From JADGRB01 sp036267635 (lineage in GTDB: Bacteria; Myxococcota_A; Polyangia; Fen-1088), in contig DATAVR010000012.1 in NCBI GenBank assembly GCA_036267635.1, positions 1-64,000 on the forward strand: 64,000 bases of DNA. Direction: 5' to 3'. Under the pieces are notes generated by a model, which worked only from the letters and a program-made list of their open reading frames with translations, ran no database searches and was not told the origin of the DNA. Below are positions 8,640 to 17,309 of the stretch, in pieces; the stretch's first letter is position 1; each line of letters starts with the position of its first letter. The position numbers and the translations under genes were made by a program.

Positions 8640-10067
8640 CTACGGACAGGTCGAGCCCAAGGAAGGTTCGAGCGACATCACGGCCGATGGATAAATGGAC
8701 GGCACCGGGCTCGTCGTCACATTGGCGGCGATGACGCCGTCGGCGATCCGCGCGTTTATCGTCGCGGCCGGCGAGTCTGACCAGGTGTCGTCCATGGATG
8801 AGGCGCCGAAGCTGGTATCCACGAAGATCGTCCGGCCGGTCAGCGAGTGGAGGTAGGCGTAGCTCGCCGTGTTGATGTTGTACGGGTTCGCGATCGTGCC
8901 GGCGCTGAAATAGCCGCTCGCATTTGCCACACCGCTCGTCCAGGCCATGTCGTAGTTCACGTTGGCCATCGCGCCCCAGAAGCTGTTGGTGGTGGCGTCG
9001 TCGTTCCAGGTCGAGTGGTTGATGGCGACGATCGCGTTCGGCATGTTGGCCTTGATCGCGCAGGTGATGTCGGCGGCCAGTTGGCCGAGCTCGGCGTAGG
9101 AGAGCGCGTCCGTGGCCCCGGCGGTGCCCGGATTCGACGCGGTCGCATTCGGATAGTTGACCTGCGTGCTGTCGGTGTACTGGACGAAGTCCCCCTCTAG
9201 GAGCCAGAGCAGCGGTTTGGTCGGCCAAGCCGCGTATGTCTGCTTTGCGTAGTACGTGTAGGCGGCGATGATCTGCGAGCGGTACTTGCGAATGATGTAG
9301 GTGCCACCGGTGGTCAGGCTGGCAGCCCCGGCTGCGGTGTTTCCGTCGGGAAAGCCGTTGTACTGGCCGAGGTAACCGATGACGTAAGCGTAGTAGACAG
9401 GGATCAGGTTCGTGGAGGCCACCTTGCCGGTGAGCCAGCTGCAGCCGCTGCAGCTGGTGATGTTGCCGTTGGCCTGAATCTCCGAGCCGACCCAGTCCGA
9501 CATGAACTGCAGGTAGCTGTACGAAGCGAGCGATCCGCCTGGGTTGTTGGTTCCCCAAGCGAAGTTGCAGCCGAACGGGTTCTCGTTGCGCGTCGTGGAG
9601 CCGCAGCTCGCTGTAGCGCCGCCGGTCGCGGACGTACCGCCGCTGCCGGTGCTACCGCCGGTCGCCGTCGCGCCGCCGGTGCCGGTCGTTCCGCCGGTCG
9701 CCCTCGTGCCACCGGTCCCCGTGGCACCGCCCGTTCCGCTGGTCCCTCCGGTCGCTTTGCTGCCACCAGCTCCGCTGGCGCCGGCGGTTCCCGTCGAGCC
9801 GCCGGTCGGGGAGGTGCCACCCGAGCCTCCGGTGCCGACCGTGCTCTTCGTGCCGCCAGCGCCCGTCGCGCCGCCGCTGGCGGTCGATCCCCCGGCTCCG
9901 GTCGACGATCCACCGCCGCTGCCGGTCTGCGAGCCTCCGCTTCCGGACGGGTCGGTTGACTCGCCGGCGCCGCAACCTTGTGCCGCCAGCGCCAGAGCCC
10001 CCGACAGGAGGCCAATCAAAGGGAAAAATCGCAGGGGGCCCTGCCTAGTTCCGCAGCGTAGGGGCAT
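8640..10067 (-). CDS. Secreted lipoprotein with Gly/Thr linker and an unidentified hydrolase-like domain
   Basis: This 475-residue protein has a signal peptide and lipobox LAAQGC (Cys32). About 120 residues of TGGATGTGG-type linker lead into a domain of about 320 residues rich in Trp, Tyr and Asn. Distinctive segments include FGCNFAWGTNNPGG, YLQFMSDWVG, LLWLLEGDFVQYT, AINHSTWNDD and IFVDTSFGASS. The pattern of hydrophobic strands ending in acidic or aromatic residues suggests a TIM-barrel glycoside hydrolase-like fold. I cannot assign a family. The same anchor-plus-linker layout occurs in the GH43 and GH53 enzymes of this window, which supports a polysaccharide-related role. It heads the kinase run on the same strand. 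Confidence 0.7.
   Translation of the reverse strand: MPLRCGTRQGPLRFFPLIGLLSGALALAAQGCGAGESTDPSGSGGSQTGSGGGSSTGAGGSTASGGATGAGGTKSTVGTGGSGGTSPTGGSTGTAGASGAGGSKATGGTSGTGGATGTGGTRATGGTTGTGGATATGGSTGSGGTSATGGATASCGSTTRNENPFGCNFAWGTNNPGGSLASYSYLQFMSDWVGSEIQANGNITSCSGCSWLTGKVASTNLIPVYYAYVIGYLGQYNGFPDGNTAAGAASLTTGGTYIIRKYRSQIIAAYTYYAKQTYAAWPTKPLLWLLEGDFVQYTDSTQVNYPNATASNPGTAGATDALSYAELGQLAADITCAIKANMPNAIVAINHSTWNDDATTNSFWGAMANVNYDMAWTSGVANASGYFSAGTIANPYNINTASYAYLHSLTGRTIFVDTSFGASSMDDTWSDSPAATINARIADGVIAANVTTSPVPSIYPSAVMSLEPSLGSTCP
9605..9960 (-). repeat. Gly/Thr linker repeat (18-base period)
   Basis: Tandem degenerate units encode TGGATG- and TGTGGA-type hexads inside the lipoprotein gene. Third codon positions vary between units, so the repeat is conserved at protein level rather than as recent DNA duplication. 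Confidence 0.8.
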
Positions 10068-10165
10068 GGCTATGTAGTTGGTGTCGCGAGCCCCGGTTTT
10101 CGATCCAAAAATCGTATCGAAGCCGCCTCTTGCGTCTCAGCCTTTGGCGTCCTACACCTCCGCAC

Positions 10166-11155
10166 ATGAAGACACGCACGCTTGGCGGCAAGAGCAAGCT
10201 CGAGGTCTCGGCGCTCGGTCTCGGCTGCATGGGGATGAGCGACTTTTATGGTCCGGCGTCGGAGGACGAGGCGATCGCGACCATTCATCAAGCGCTCGAG
10301 CGCGGCGCCACCTTCCTCGACACCGCCGACATCTACGGTCCGTTCACCAACGAGGTCTTGGTCGGGCGCGCGCTGCGCGGGCGGCGGGACGGCGCTGTTC
10401 TGGCGACCAAGTTCGGGAACGTCCGCGCCGCGGACGGGAAGTTTCTCGGGATCAACGGCCGGCCGGAGTATGTGCGTCAGGCATGCGACGCGTCTTTGAA
10501 GCGGCTCGGCGTCGATCACATCGACCTCTACTACCAGCACCGCGTCGATCGGGAGACGCCGATCGAGGAGACCGTCGGCGCGATGGCTGAGCTGGTGCGG
10601 GCCGGGAAGGTGCGCCACCTCGGCCTCTCCGAGGCGTCGCCGGCCACCATTCGTCGCGCGCACGCGACGCATCCGATCACGGCGCTGCAGACCGAGTATT
10701 CGCTCTGGACGCGCGATCCCGAGGACGAGGTGCTGCGGACGGTGCGCGAGCTGGGGATCGGCTTCGTCGCCTACAGCCCCCTCGGGCGCGGCTTTTTGAC
10801 CGGGCGCTTTCGCACCTCCGCCGACTTCGCTGCCGGCGACTACCGGACCTCGAACCCGCGCATGGCGGCGGAGAATCTGGCCAAGAACGTCGCCTTGGCC
10901 GATCGCGTGCGAGAGATCGCCGCCGAGAAGAACGTGACCGCCGGGCAGCTGGCGCTGGCCTGGGTGCTGGCGCGTGGAGACGACATCGTGCCGATCCCGG
11001 GGACCACCAGGCGGACGCACCTCGACGAGAACCTGGCCGCCGTCGACGTTCGTCTGAGCGAGTCCGAGCTGGCGCGGCTGGATGCGGCGTTCCCCAGGAA
11101 CGTCGCGGCCGGCGATCGGTACCCCGAAGGCGGCATGCGCAGCATCAACGGCTGA
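10166..11155 (+). CDS. Aldo/keto reductase
   Basis: This 329-residue NADPH-dependent oxidoreductase has the aldo/keto reductase tetrad: Asp52 and Tyr57 in LDTADIYG, Lys82 in ATKFG, and His125 in LYYQHRVD. The N-terminal LGGKSKLEVSALGLGCMGMS and the C-terminal cofactor loop PIPGTTRRTHLDEN fit the AKR13-like group. The ATG at 10166 gives the standard N-terminus; a frame back to 10130 adds a non-conserved stretch. It is followed after 10 bases by a dienelactone hydrolase gene, so both may act in detoxifying or converting small carbonyl compounds. The substrate is unknown. It is divergent from the kinase-module operon. Confidence 0.92.
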   Translation: MKTRTLGGKSKLEVSALGLGCMGMSDFYGPASEDEAIATIHQALERGATFLDTADIYGPFTNEVLVGRALRGRRDGAVLATKFGNVRAADGKFLGINGRPEYVRQACDASLKRLGVDHIDLYYQHRVDRETPIEETVGAMAELVRAGKVRHLGLSEASPATIRRAHATHPITALQTEYSLWTRDPEDEVLRTVRELGIGFVAYSPLGRGFLTGRFRTSADFAAGDYRTSNPRMAAENLAKNVALADRVREIAAEKNVTAGQLALAWVLARGDDIVPIPGTTRRTHLDENLAAVDVRLSESELARLDAAFPRNVAAGDRYPEGGMRSING

Positions 11156-11165
11156 AGGAGAGACG

Positions 11166-11984
11166 ATGGCGATCGCGACCGAAACGATCCTGAAGCCCGA
11201 CGGGTTCACCGGCTCCGTCGCGCGCCCGGAGCATGCGAAGGGACCGCTGCCGGGCCTGCTGGTGATTCAAGAGGCCTGGGGCGTCGACGCTCACATCGAG
11301 GACGTCACGCGCCGCTTCGCCGCTGCCGGCTACCTGGCGCTGGCGCCGGATCTGTTCGCCGTCGACGGCAATCGCCCGGCGCCGCTCGCGCGCGATCGGA
11401 TGGCGGAGCTGATCGCGTTCGTCAACAGCGGGCCCCCCAACCTGATGGGCGACCCCGCCGCGCGGGCGGCGGCGCTGGCCACCCGACCCGAAGCGGAGCG
11501 CGGGCGGCTCGGCGAGTCGCTGGCCGCGTTGACCTCGAGCTTCCAGCCGGATCGGCGCGAGGCGCAGCTGGCGATCGTCGAGGCCGCCGCGCTCTACCTG
11601 CGCGAGGAGCGGGAGGAGACGCGCGGCCAGAGCATCGGCTCGGTCGGGTTTTGCCTGGGAGGGACGCTGTCTGCGCTTTTGGCTTGCCGCGATCCGGAGC
11701 TTGGCGCGGCGGTGATCTTCTACGGCACCCCGCCGGCCGTCGACGAGCTGGCGAAGATCCGCTGTCCGGTGCTCGGGTTCTACGGCGGCAAGGACCATCG
11801 GGTCACGAGCCAGGTTCCAGCGTTCGCCGAGGCGATGGCCGCCGCGGGCAAGCGGTTCGAGCACCTGGTCTACCCGGAGGCGGGGCACGCCTTCTTCAAC
11901 GACAACCGGCCGAGCTACGACGTCGCCGCCGCGCGCGACGCGTTCGCGCGGGCGTTGACGTTCTTTCGCGACGCTCTGACCTGA
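11166..11984 (+). CDS. Dienelactone hydrolase family protein
   Basis: This is an alpha/beta hydrolase of 272 residues with a cysteine nucleophile. The triad is visible as Cys163 in GFCLGG, Asp210 in YGGKDHRV and His241 in EAGHAFFND, all standard for the dienelactone hydrolase family. The ATG at 11166 follows a good ribosome site (AAGGAGAG), and the gene begins 10 bases after the aldo/keto reductase stop. The family opens lactone rings in aromatic catabolism, but many members have other esters as substrates. With no ring-cleavage genes nearby, the true substrate stays open. Confidence 0.9.
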   Translation: MAIATETILKPDGFTGSVARPEHAKGPLPGLLVIQEAWGVDAHIEDVTRRFAAAGYLALAPDLFAVDGNRPAPLARDRMAELIAFVNSGPPNLMGDPAARAAALATRPEAERGRLGESLAALTSSFQPDRREAQLAIVEAAALYLREEREETRGQSIGSVGFCLGGTLSALLACRDPELGAAVIFYGTPPAVDELAKIRCPVLGFYGGKDHRVTSQVPAFAEAMAAAGKRFEHLVYPEAGHAFFNDNRPSYDVAAARDAFARALTFFRDALT

Positions 11985-11998
11985 GCAGCGCGGGCCGG

Positions 11999-14038
11999 TC
12001 AGCCGGCGGCCACGTCGGTCTGTTCACCGGCCAGCAGCTTCATGAATGCCGGCTCGTCGAGCGTGGCCACGCCGAGCTTGGCCGCCTTGTCGAGCTTCGA
12101 CCCCGGGCTCTCGCCGACGACCAGATAGCTCGTCTTCTGGGAGAGGCTGTTGGTCACCTTGCCCCCCGCCGCCTCGATGCGCGCCTTGGCCTCCTCGCGA
12201 GAGAGCGCCGCCAACGTGCCGGTGATGACGAAGGTTTGGTCCAGCAGGTGGCCCCCGCGCGGGGCGCGCTGCTCTTCGAGCTTGACCCCCGCGCGGCGCA
12301 GCTTCTCGAGCTCGGCGCGGGTCTCCGGGCGATCGAAGTAGCCGCGCACCGCGCCGGCGATGACCTCGCCGACGCCGTCGACGGCGGCGATCTCCTCCGC
12401 CGGCGCGTCGGCGATCCGATCGACCGATCCGAAAGCGTCGGCGAGGGCGCGCGCCGCCCTGGCGCCGACGTGCCGGACGCCGAAGCCGTAGAGCAGGCGA
12501 TCGATCGGCCGATCCTTGGCCGCGGCGATGGCGGCCGAGAGGTTGCCGATCGACTTCTCTTTGAAGTTGGGGAGCTGGCCGAGCTGCTCGGGCGAGAGGG
12601 AGAAGATGTCCGCCGGCGTGGCGACCAGGTTGCGATCGAGCAGCTCGCCCGCGGTTCTCTCGCCCAGGTGCTCGATGTCCATCGCGCCGCGCCCGGCGAA
12701 GTGGACGATCCGCGCCAGCACCTGCGCGGGGCATTGCAGGTTCGGGCAGCGCGCGACCGCCTCGTCCTCGGGGCGGACGATCGCCGTGCCGCAGACGGGG
12801 CAGTCAGTCGGCATGACGAACGCCCGCTCGCTCCCGTCGCGCAGGCTGGGGATCGGCGCCACCACCTCGGGGATCACCTCGCCCGCCCGCCGGACCACGA
12901 CCGTGTCGCCGATGAGGACCCCCTTGCGCACCACCTCCTGCGCGTTGTGCAGCGTGGCCATGGAGATGGTGACGCCGCCGACGCGCACCGGCTCGAGGAT
13001 GGCGAACGGCGTGACGGCGCCGGTGCGGCCGACCGAGGCCTGGATGTCGCGCAGCTTGGTCGTCTGTTCTTCGGCGGGGAACTTGTAGGCGATCGCCCAG
13101 CGCGGAAACTTCGAGGTCGCGCCCAGCTCGTTGGCGTCGGCGACGCGGTCGACCTTGATGACCGCGCCGTCGATCTCGTGCTCGAGCGCGTGCCGCCGGG
13201 CCGCCATGTCGGCCACGTAGGCGCGCACCTCGTCGAGCGACGCGCAGGGCTTCGCCTCGGGGTGCGTGCGCAGGCCCAGCTCCCGCAGCATGGTCAGCGT
13301 CTCGCTGTAGCTTTGCGGCGCGCGGCCGTCGATCCGGATGAGACCGTGGAAGTAGACGCTGAGCGGCTTGCTGGCGGTGACCGCCGGATCCTTCTGGCGC
13401 AAGAGGCCGGCGGTCGCGTTGCGCGGGTTCGCCAGCAGCGGCTTGCCGGCAGTGCCGAGCTCGTCGTTGAGGCGGTCGAAGTCGGCCAGGCGCAAGAAGA
13501 CCTCGCCGCGCACCTCCAGCCAGGCGGGGGGGGCGTCGCCGCGCAGCTTGTGTGGGATGGCGCGGATGGTCCGCACGTTCGGCGTCACGTCCTCGCCGAC
13601 GTCGCCGTCGCCGCGCGTGGCGCCCCGAACCAGCCGGCCGCGCTCGTAGGCGACCGCGATGGAGACGCCGTCGATCTTCGGCTCGCCGACGTAGCTCGTC
13701 TCGTGCCCGAGCCCCTTCACCACCCGGTCGCGCCAGGCCGCCAACTCCTCGTCGTCGAACACGTTGTCGAGCGACAGCAGCCGCGCCGAGTGCGGCGCGG
13801 GCGCGAACCGCGCGGCCGCCGCGCCCCCCACCCGCTGGGTCGGCGAATCGGGCGTCAGCAGGTCGGGGTGGCGCTCCTCGAGCGCGCGCAGCTCGCGCAA
13901 GAGCTGATCGAACTCGGCGTCGGAGATCTCGGGCGCGTCGAGGACGTAGTAGCGGTAGCTGTGGTGCTCGAGGCGCGCGCGGAGCTCCTCGACGCGGCGC
14001 TTGGCGGTGGCCAGCTCGGCTTCCTGCGCGGCGTGCAT
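11999..14038 (-). CDS. ligA: NAD-dependent DNA ligase LigA
   Basis: This 679-residue essential ligase seals nicks during replication and repair using NAD+. The N-terminal domain contains the YYxLDAPEISDAEFD-type NAD-binding segment. The adenylation domain has KIDG with the catalytic Lys121 in SYVGEPKIDG. It is followed by RGDGDVGEDVTPNVRTI, the OB fold, and a four-Cys zinc site (CPVCGTAIV ... CPNLQCPAQ). Helix-hairpin-helix repeats (GFGVRHVG, VDGVGEVIAGAV) and a C-terminal BRCT domain (about 600-679) complete the architecture. Length is normal. It is convergent with the dienelactone hydrolase gene. Confidence 0.97.
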   Translation of the reverse strand: MHAAQEAELATAKRRVEELRARLEHHSYRYYVLDAPEISDAEFDQLLRELRALEERHPDLLTPDSPTQRVGGAAAARFAPAPHSARLLSLDNVFDDEELAAWRDRVVKGLGHETSYVGEPKIDGVSIAVAYERGRLVRGATRGDGDVGEDVTPNVRTIRAIPHKLRGDAPPAWLEVRGEVFLRLADFDRLNDELGTAGKPLLANPRNATAGLLRQKDPAVTASKPLSVYFHGLIRIDGRAPQSYSETLTMLRELGLRTHPEAKPCASLDEVRAYVADMAARRHALEHEIDGAVIKVDRVADANELGATSKFPRWAIAYKFPAEEQTTKLRDIQASVGRTGAVTPFAILEPVRVGGVTISMATLHNAQEVVRKGVLIGDTVVVRRAGEVIPEVVAPIPSLRDGSERAFVMPTDCPVCGTAIVRPEDEAVARCPNLQCPAQVLARIVHFAGRGAMDIEHLGERTAGELLDRNLVATPADIFSLSPEQLGQLPNFKEKSIGNLSAAIAAAKDRPIDRLLYGFGVRHVGARAARALADAFGSVDRIADAPAEEIAAVDGVGEVIAGAVRGYFDRPETRAELEKLRRAGVKLEEQRAPRGGHLLDQTFVITGTLAALSREEAKARIEAAGGKVTNSLSQKTSYLVVGESPGSKLDKAAKLGVATLDEPAFMKLLAGEQTDVAAG

Positions 14039-14059
14039 CGCCTCGTTCGTACCACGTCG

Positions 14060-14365
14060 TCAGCCGAAGTGGTGCAGCAGGCGCTGCCGCCGAACCGCCG
14101 TGGCCAGCGCCCAGCCGAGCAGCGCCGACAACACGTCCCCGAACGAGTTGGCCAGCGTGTCCTGCGACGGATAGGCGAACAGCGACGGCGCCAGGTTCTT
14201 GAGAATGTGCTCGACGATCTCCCAGGAGATGGCGATGCCCAGCGTCTGCCAGAAGCTGAGCCCGATCATCCCGGCGGCGATGCCGACGAGGCCGTGCAGC
14301 AACGAGTAGCGGTCGAACGGCGGGTAGTTGATCTCACCCGGCTGGGCCGTTCGCTGGACGAACAT
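14060..14365 (-). CDS. Small membrane protein, VanZ/DUF2585-like
   Basis: The start at 14365 gives 101 residues: a polar N-terminus (MFVQRTAQPGEINYPPFDRY), two hydrophobic segments (LLHGLVGIAAGMIGLSFWQT and the following helix), the motif WEIVEH, a conserved-looking polar stretch YPSQDTLANSFGD, and a last helix. WEI(V)E followed by NS-D and a final helix resembles DUF2585/VanZ-like proteins; the match is by eye. A frame back to 14491 is Arg/Pro-rich and unlikely. The gene sits 21 bases upstream of ligA on the same strand. Function unknown. Confidence 0.65.
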   Translation of the reverse strand: MFVQRTAQPGEINYPPFDRYSLLHGLVGIAAGMIGLSFWQTLGIAISWEIVEHILKNLAPSLFAYPSQDTLANSFGDVLSALLGWALATAVRRQRLLHHFG

Positions 14366-14397
14366 GCCTCTAATCTGGGGTCGATCCGCGGTCCAGC

Positions 14398-15378
14398 CTA
14401 GTGGCCGAAGTGGCGCAAGCCCAGGTGGACGATGGCCGCCGCCAGTGCGACCGCGAGCGGCAGCGCCAGCCAGCGGGCGCGCGAGCCCCAAGCCGCCGCC
14501 TCCAGGGTGGCCAGCCGCTCGGTGGCGATGGCCGCGGCGGGCGGTCCAGGTGTCGCCAGCGCAACGGCCGGCGGCCAGCGCCAGGCGGCCAGATCCGGGC
14601 GGCGCGCGATCTCGGCCGTTCCGTGAACGCGCCGGCGCGGAGGCCGCGCCTCCACGGCCTGCGCGTCACGGGTCAACCCCGCCGCCACCACCACCGACGG
14701 CAACGGGTGCCCGCAGGGCGGCGGCAGCTTGCTCGGCGGGAGCCTGACCTCGGGCGCGGTCGGCGCAGCCGGGGGTGCCGACCCATATCGTTTCGTGCGC
14801 GCGCGGGGACCCTCGTCGAGGGCGACGTCGAGCGCCAGGCGGGGAATGCCGTCGCTGGTGGCCGGGTCGACCGCGATCTTGCGGATGGTTCCGGCGGCGG
14901 CGATCCCGCCCTCTGCGCCCAGCACCACGTCGACGCCGCCGTCGAGCCGCAGGAACGGCAGCGTCGCCGTCAGGCGGACGATCTGCTCGTCGACGTGCGC
15001 CTCGCAGCGGAGCGGCTTGTCGACGCCGTCGATGCGGAGCTTGGCGGGGAGGACCTGCTTCGAGCGGTCGGCGATCAGATTGTCGATCAGCGCCGCCGCG
15101 GCCGGCTTGAGCTCACCGAAGGCAACCGCCAGCTCGAAGCCACCCGGCGCGGCGGTCACGCGCACGATCTTGCCGGCGACGGGACGCGGCCCGTGCGGAA
15201 GCAGGAGGTTGCACTTGATCTCCGTCCCGATCGGGCACGCCTCGGTACAGACCAGCGACAGACCGCTCGCGCTGAGATCGACGCCGCGCCCGTAGAGGCG
15301 TCCGCCTCCATCGATCCGCACCAGGCAGATCGCCTCGTCGTACGGAATCCGAGGAGAGACTCTCCGAGCCTGCGTCAT
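14398..15378 (-). CDS. PilZ domain protein with C-terminal membrane anchor
   Basis: This 326-residue protein begins with a PilZ domain that carries the c-di-GMP-binding signature: RRVSPRI (residues 5-11, the RxxxR box) and DLSASGLSL (the D/NxSxxG box about 30 residues later). A second beta-rich region follows, then a Pro/Arg/Ala-rich tether. The chain ends in one hydrophobic helix (ARWLALPLAVALAAAIVHLG), so it should be tail-anchored in the inner membrane facing the cytoplasm. The start at 15378 follows GGAAGGGGGC. A diguanylate cyclase gene lies 2 kb away. The output partner is unknown. Confidence 0.85.
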   Translation of the reverse strand: MTQARRVSPRIPYDEAICLVRIDGGGRLYGRGVDLSASGLSLVCTEACPIGTEIKCNLLLPHGPRPVAGKIVRVTAAPGGFELAVAFGELKPAAAALIDNLIADRSKQVLPAKLRIDGVDKPLRCEAHVDEQIVRLTATLPFLRLDGGVDVVLGAEGGIAAAGTIRKIAVDPATSDGIPRLALDVALDEGPRARTKRYGSAPPAAPTAPEVRLPPSKLPPPCGHPLPSVVVAAGLTRDAQAVEARPPRRRVHGTAEIARRPDLAAWRWPPAVALATPGPPAAAIATERLATLEAAAWGSRARWLALPLAVALAAAIVHLGLRHFGH

Positions 15379-15478
15379 CTGCCCCCTTCCCTTCAAATTG
15401 TGGCACGCGGCGCGCGCGATGAAGGGCGTAAGCGCGACGGCGCCGCATTTTCGGCGGACTTCCCGCGACACCGACGCA

Positions 15479-15532
15479 GAGGTCGGCCATCGGCGTAGAG
15501 GTCGGCCATCGGCCGCAGAGGTCGGCCATCGG
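15479..15532. repeat. Three direct repeats of a 15-base unit upstream of the PilZ gene
   Basis: The unit GAGGTCGGCCATCGG (first copy AGAGGTC context) occurs at 15479-15493, 15498-15512 and 15518-15532. Copies start 19-20 bases apart, close to two helical turns, and the spacers alternate CGTA and CCGCA. They lie between the RNase HII stop and the PilZ gene start, about 100-155 bases upstream of the latter. A regulator-binding array is possible. Confidence 0.6.
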
Positions 15533-15558
15533 CGTAGACGTAAGGAAGAGTGATCCGC

Positions 15559-16422
15559 TCAGGGCTCGGCGTGCGGCGGAACCTCCGGCCAGGGCGGCAG
15601 CGGGGGCAGGCCCAGGGCCTCGCGCACGAGCGCGAACGAGCGGCGGTGAACCGGGCAGGCGCCGAGATCCTTGAGCGCGCGGGCGTGGGCCGAAACCGGA
15701 TAGCCTTTGTGCTGGGCGAACCCGTAGCCGGGGAACTCGGCGTCGAGCGCGCGCATCCGCGCGTCGCGCGTGGTCTTGGCCAGGATCGAGGCCGCGGCGA
15801 TCGACAGGCTCTTGGCATCGCCGCCCACGATCCGCTGCTGCGGCAGCGCCACGTCGCGCAGCTTGCGCCCGTCGATCAAGAGATGCTCCGCGGCCGGGGC
15901 GAGCGCTTCGATCGCCCGCCGCATGGCGGAGAGCCCCGCCCAGTAGATGTTGAGGCGATCGATCTCGTCTACCTCGGCGAAGGCCACCGCCCAGGCGACG
16001 GCGCGCTGTTTGATGATCGGGGCCAACCGCTCGCGCGTCTCGGCGTCGAGTCGCTTCGAATCGTCGACCTCCGGAATCCGCGTTCCAGGCGCCAGGATGA
16101 CGGCGGCGGCGGCGACCGGCCCGGCCAGCGGGCTCATCCCGGCCTCGTCGACGCCCGCGATCCGCGTGACGCCGGTGGTCCACAGGGCGGTCTCGAACCG
16201 CAACATCGTCCGCAGGCGTTGTCCTTCGGCGCGGTTGTCGCGGCGCCGGCGGGCGACCGCCTGCAGAATCGCCTGCGCGCCGGCGCGCGGGTCGGCCGCC
16301 AGCGCCGCCTCGACCTCGGCCGGCAACGGGCGCCCGCCATCGACATAGCGCGCACGCAGCTCGAGCAAGGGCAACGGCCGCACGCGCACGCGCAGGCGCG
16401 CGCGCACGACGGGGGTGGTCAC
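15559..16422 (-). CDS. rnhB: Ribonuclease HII
   Basis: This enzyme nicks DNA at embedded ribonucleotides and degrades RNA in hybrids. Catalytic carboxylates lie in GVDEAGMSPLAGPV (Asp92, Glu93) and LLIDGRK, with the DSKRL and GDAKSLSIAAASILAK motifs also intact. The 287-residue chain has about 85 extra N-terminal residues compared with the short enterobacterial form, as in several Gram-positive RnhB proteins. The start is GTG, overlapping the TPR gene stop as GTGA, which suggests translational coupling. Confidence 0.94.
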   Translation of the reverse strand: MTTPVVRARLRVRVRPLPLLELRARYVDGGRPLPAEVEAALAADPRAGAQAILQAVARRRRDNRAEGQRLRTMLRFETALWTTGVTRIAGVDEAGMSPLAGPVAAAAVILAPGTRIPEVDDSKRLDAETRERLAPIIKQRAVAWAVAFAEVDEIDRLNIYWAGLSAMRRAIEALAPAAEHLLIDGRKLRDVALPQQRIVGGDAKSLSIAAASILAKTTRDARMRALDAEFPGYGFAQHKGYPVSAHARALKDLGACPVHRRSFALVREALGLPPLPPWPEVPPHAEP

Positions 16423-17213
16423 GGCGGCAGGCTCGCCAGGGCCGCGCGCGCCTCTTCGGCGTGCGTCCCGATCGGCGCGAGCTGGAGATATTCGCGGAAG
16501 GCGGCGCGCGCCTCCGCAGGCCGCCCGCTGTCGCGCTGAACCTTCCCGATGATGATGTAGGCGTCGGAGGAGCGCGCATCGGTGACGATGGCCAGGCGCG
16601 CGAGGTCCATCGCCTCGCCCGCGCGCCCCTGCGCGAGCGCCGCCTCCGCCCGCTGGGTCAACACGGCCGCCGGCTCCGCCGCCTGTTGCGGCGCCTCGGC
16701 TGTCCGGTTGCGGGAGGCTTGACCGTGCAGCACGGCGGCGACAACGAAGGCCAGCACGGCCGCGCCGCCAATCACGGCCACCGTGCGCCTCCGGCCGGCG
16801 ACAGCGGCGGCCGGATCGTAATGGGGCGCCGTAGCTGGATCTTGCTCGAGCGGCTCGACCGCCTTCTCACCGTCGACCAGCCAGTGCAGCGTCGATTCGG
16901 AAAGGCCCATCTCCTGATTGGGCTCCGCGGCCGGCTCGTCGCCCTTGGGGCGGACTGGCTCCTCGGGCTTGGTCAGGAGCGGTTCGTCGGTCGCGGCGGG
17001 TGCAGCCGCCTCGACGCCGGCGGGCGCCTCGGCGCTGGCGGGCGCCTCGACGCTGGCGGGCGCCTCGACGCTGGCGGGCGCCTCGACGCTGGCGGGCGCC
17101 TCTTCGGGGCGCGCTTCGACCGGGGGCCAGGCCGGTTCGTCTGCCTTGGCGGGCGCCGGCGTCGGCTCGGCGGGCGCAGGCCGGGTTTCGTCCTCGGGCT
17201 CCGAGCTCGGCAT
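16419..17213 (-). CDS. TPR protein with Pro/Ala-rich repeat region and one membrane helix
   Basis: The protein has 264 residues. The N-terminal third is Pro/Glu/Ala-rich and contains a short tandem repeat (EAPASV units, four copies, near 17030-17110). A membrane helix follows at about TVAVIGGAAVLAFVVAAVLHG, then two TPR-like helix pairs (RAEAALAQGRAGEAMDLARL and IIIGKVQRDSGRPAEARAAF). The likely topology is a cytoplasmic disordered region and a TPR domain on the far side of the membrane. The stop overlaps the RNase HII start. A longer frame to 18311 runs antisense to the GGDEF gene and is rejected. Function unknown. Confidence 0.75.
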   Translation of the reverse strand: MPSSEPEDETRPAPAEPTPAPAKADEPAWPPVEARPEEAPASVEAPASVEAPASVEAPASAEAPAGVEAAAPAATDEPLLTKPEEPVRPKGDEPAAEPNQEMGLSESTLHWLVDGEKAVEPLEQDPATAPHYDPAAAVAGRRRTVAVIGGAAVLAFVVAAVLHGQASRNRTAEAPQQAAEPAAVLTQRAEAALAQGRAGEAMDLARLAIVTDARSSDAYIIIGKVQRDSGRPAEARAAFREYLQLAPIGTHAEEARAALASLPP

Positions 17214-17309
17214 GGTCGTCGAAAGGAAGACTAGTGCATTTTGTCGCCGCCGCGTCCGGAAAATCGCGCGACGCGTCTGCTGGTTTCCATCTGATACGAT
17301 GGCCGGCAG

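Noticed and set aside
11651..14401. 916-residue plus-strand frame across ligA
   Set aside because: Antisense to an unmistakable DNA ligase; Arg/Ala/Gly-rich with no domain.
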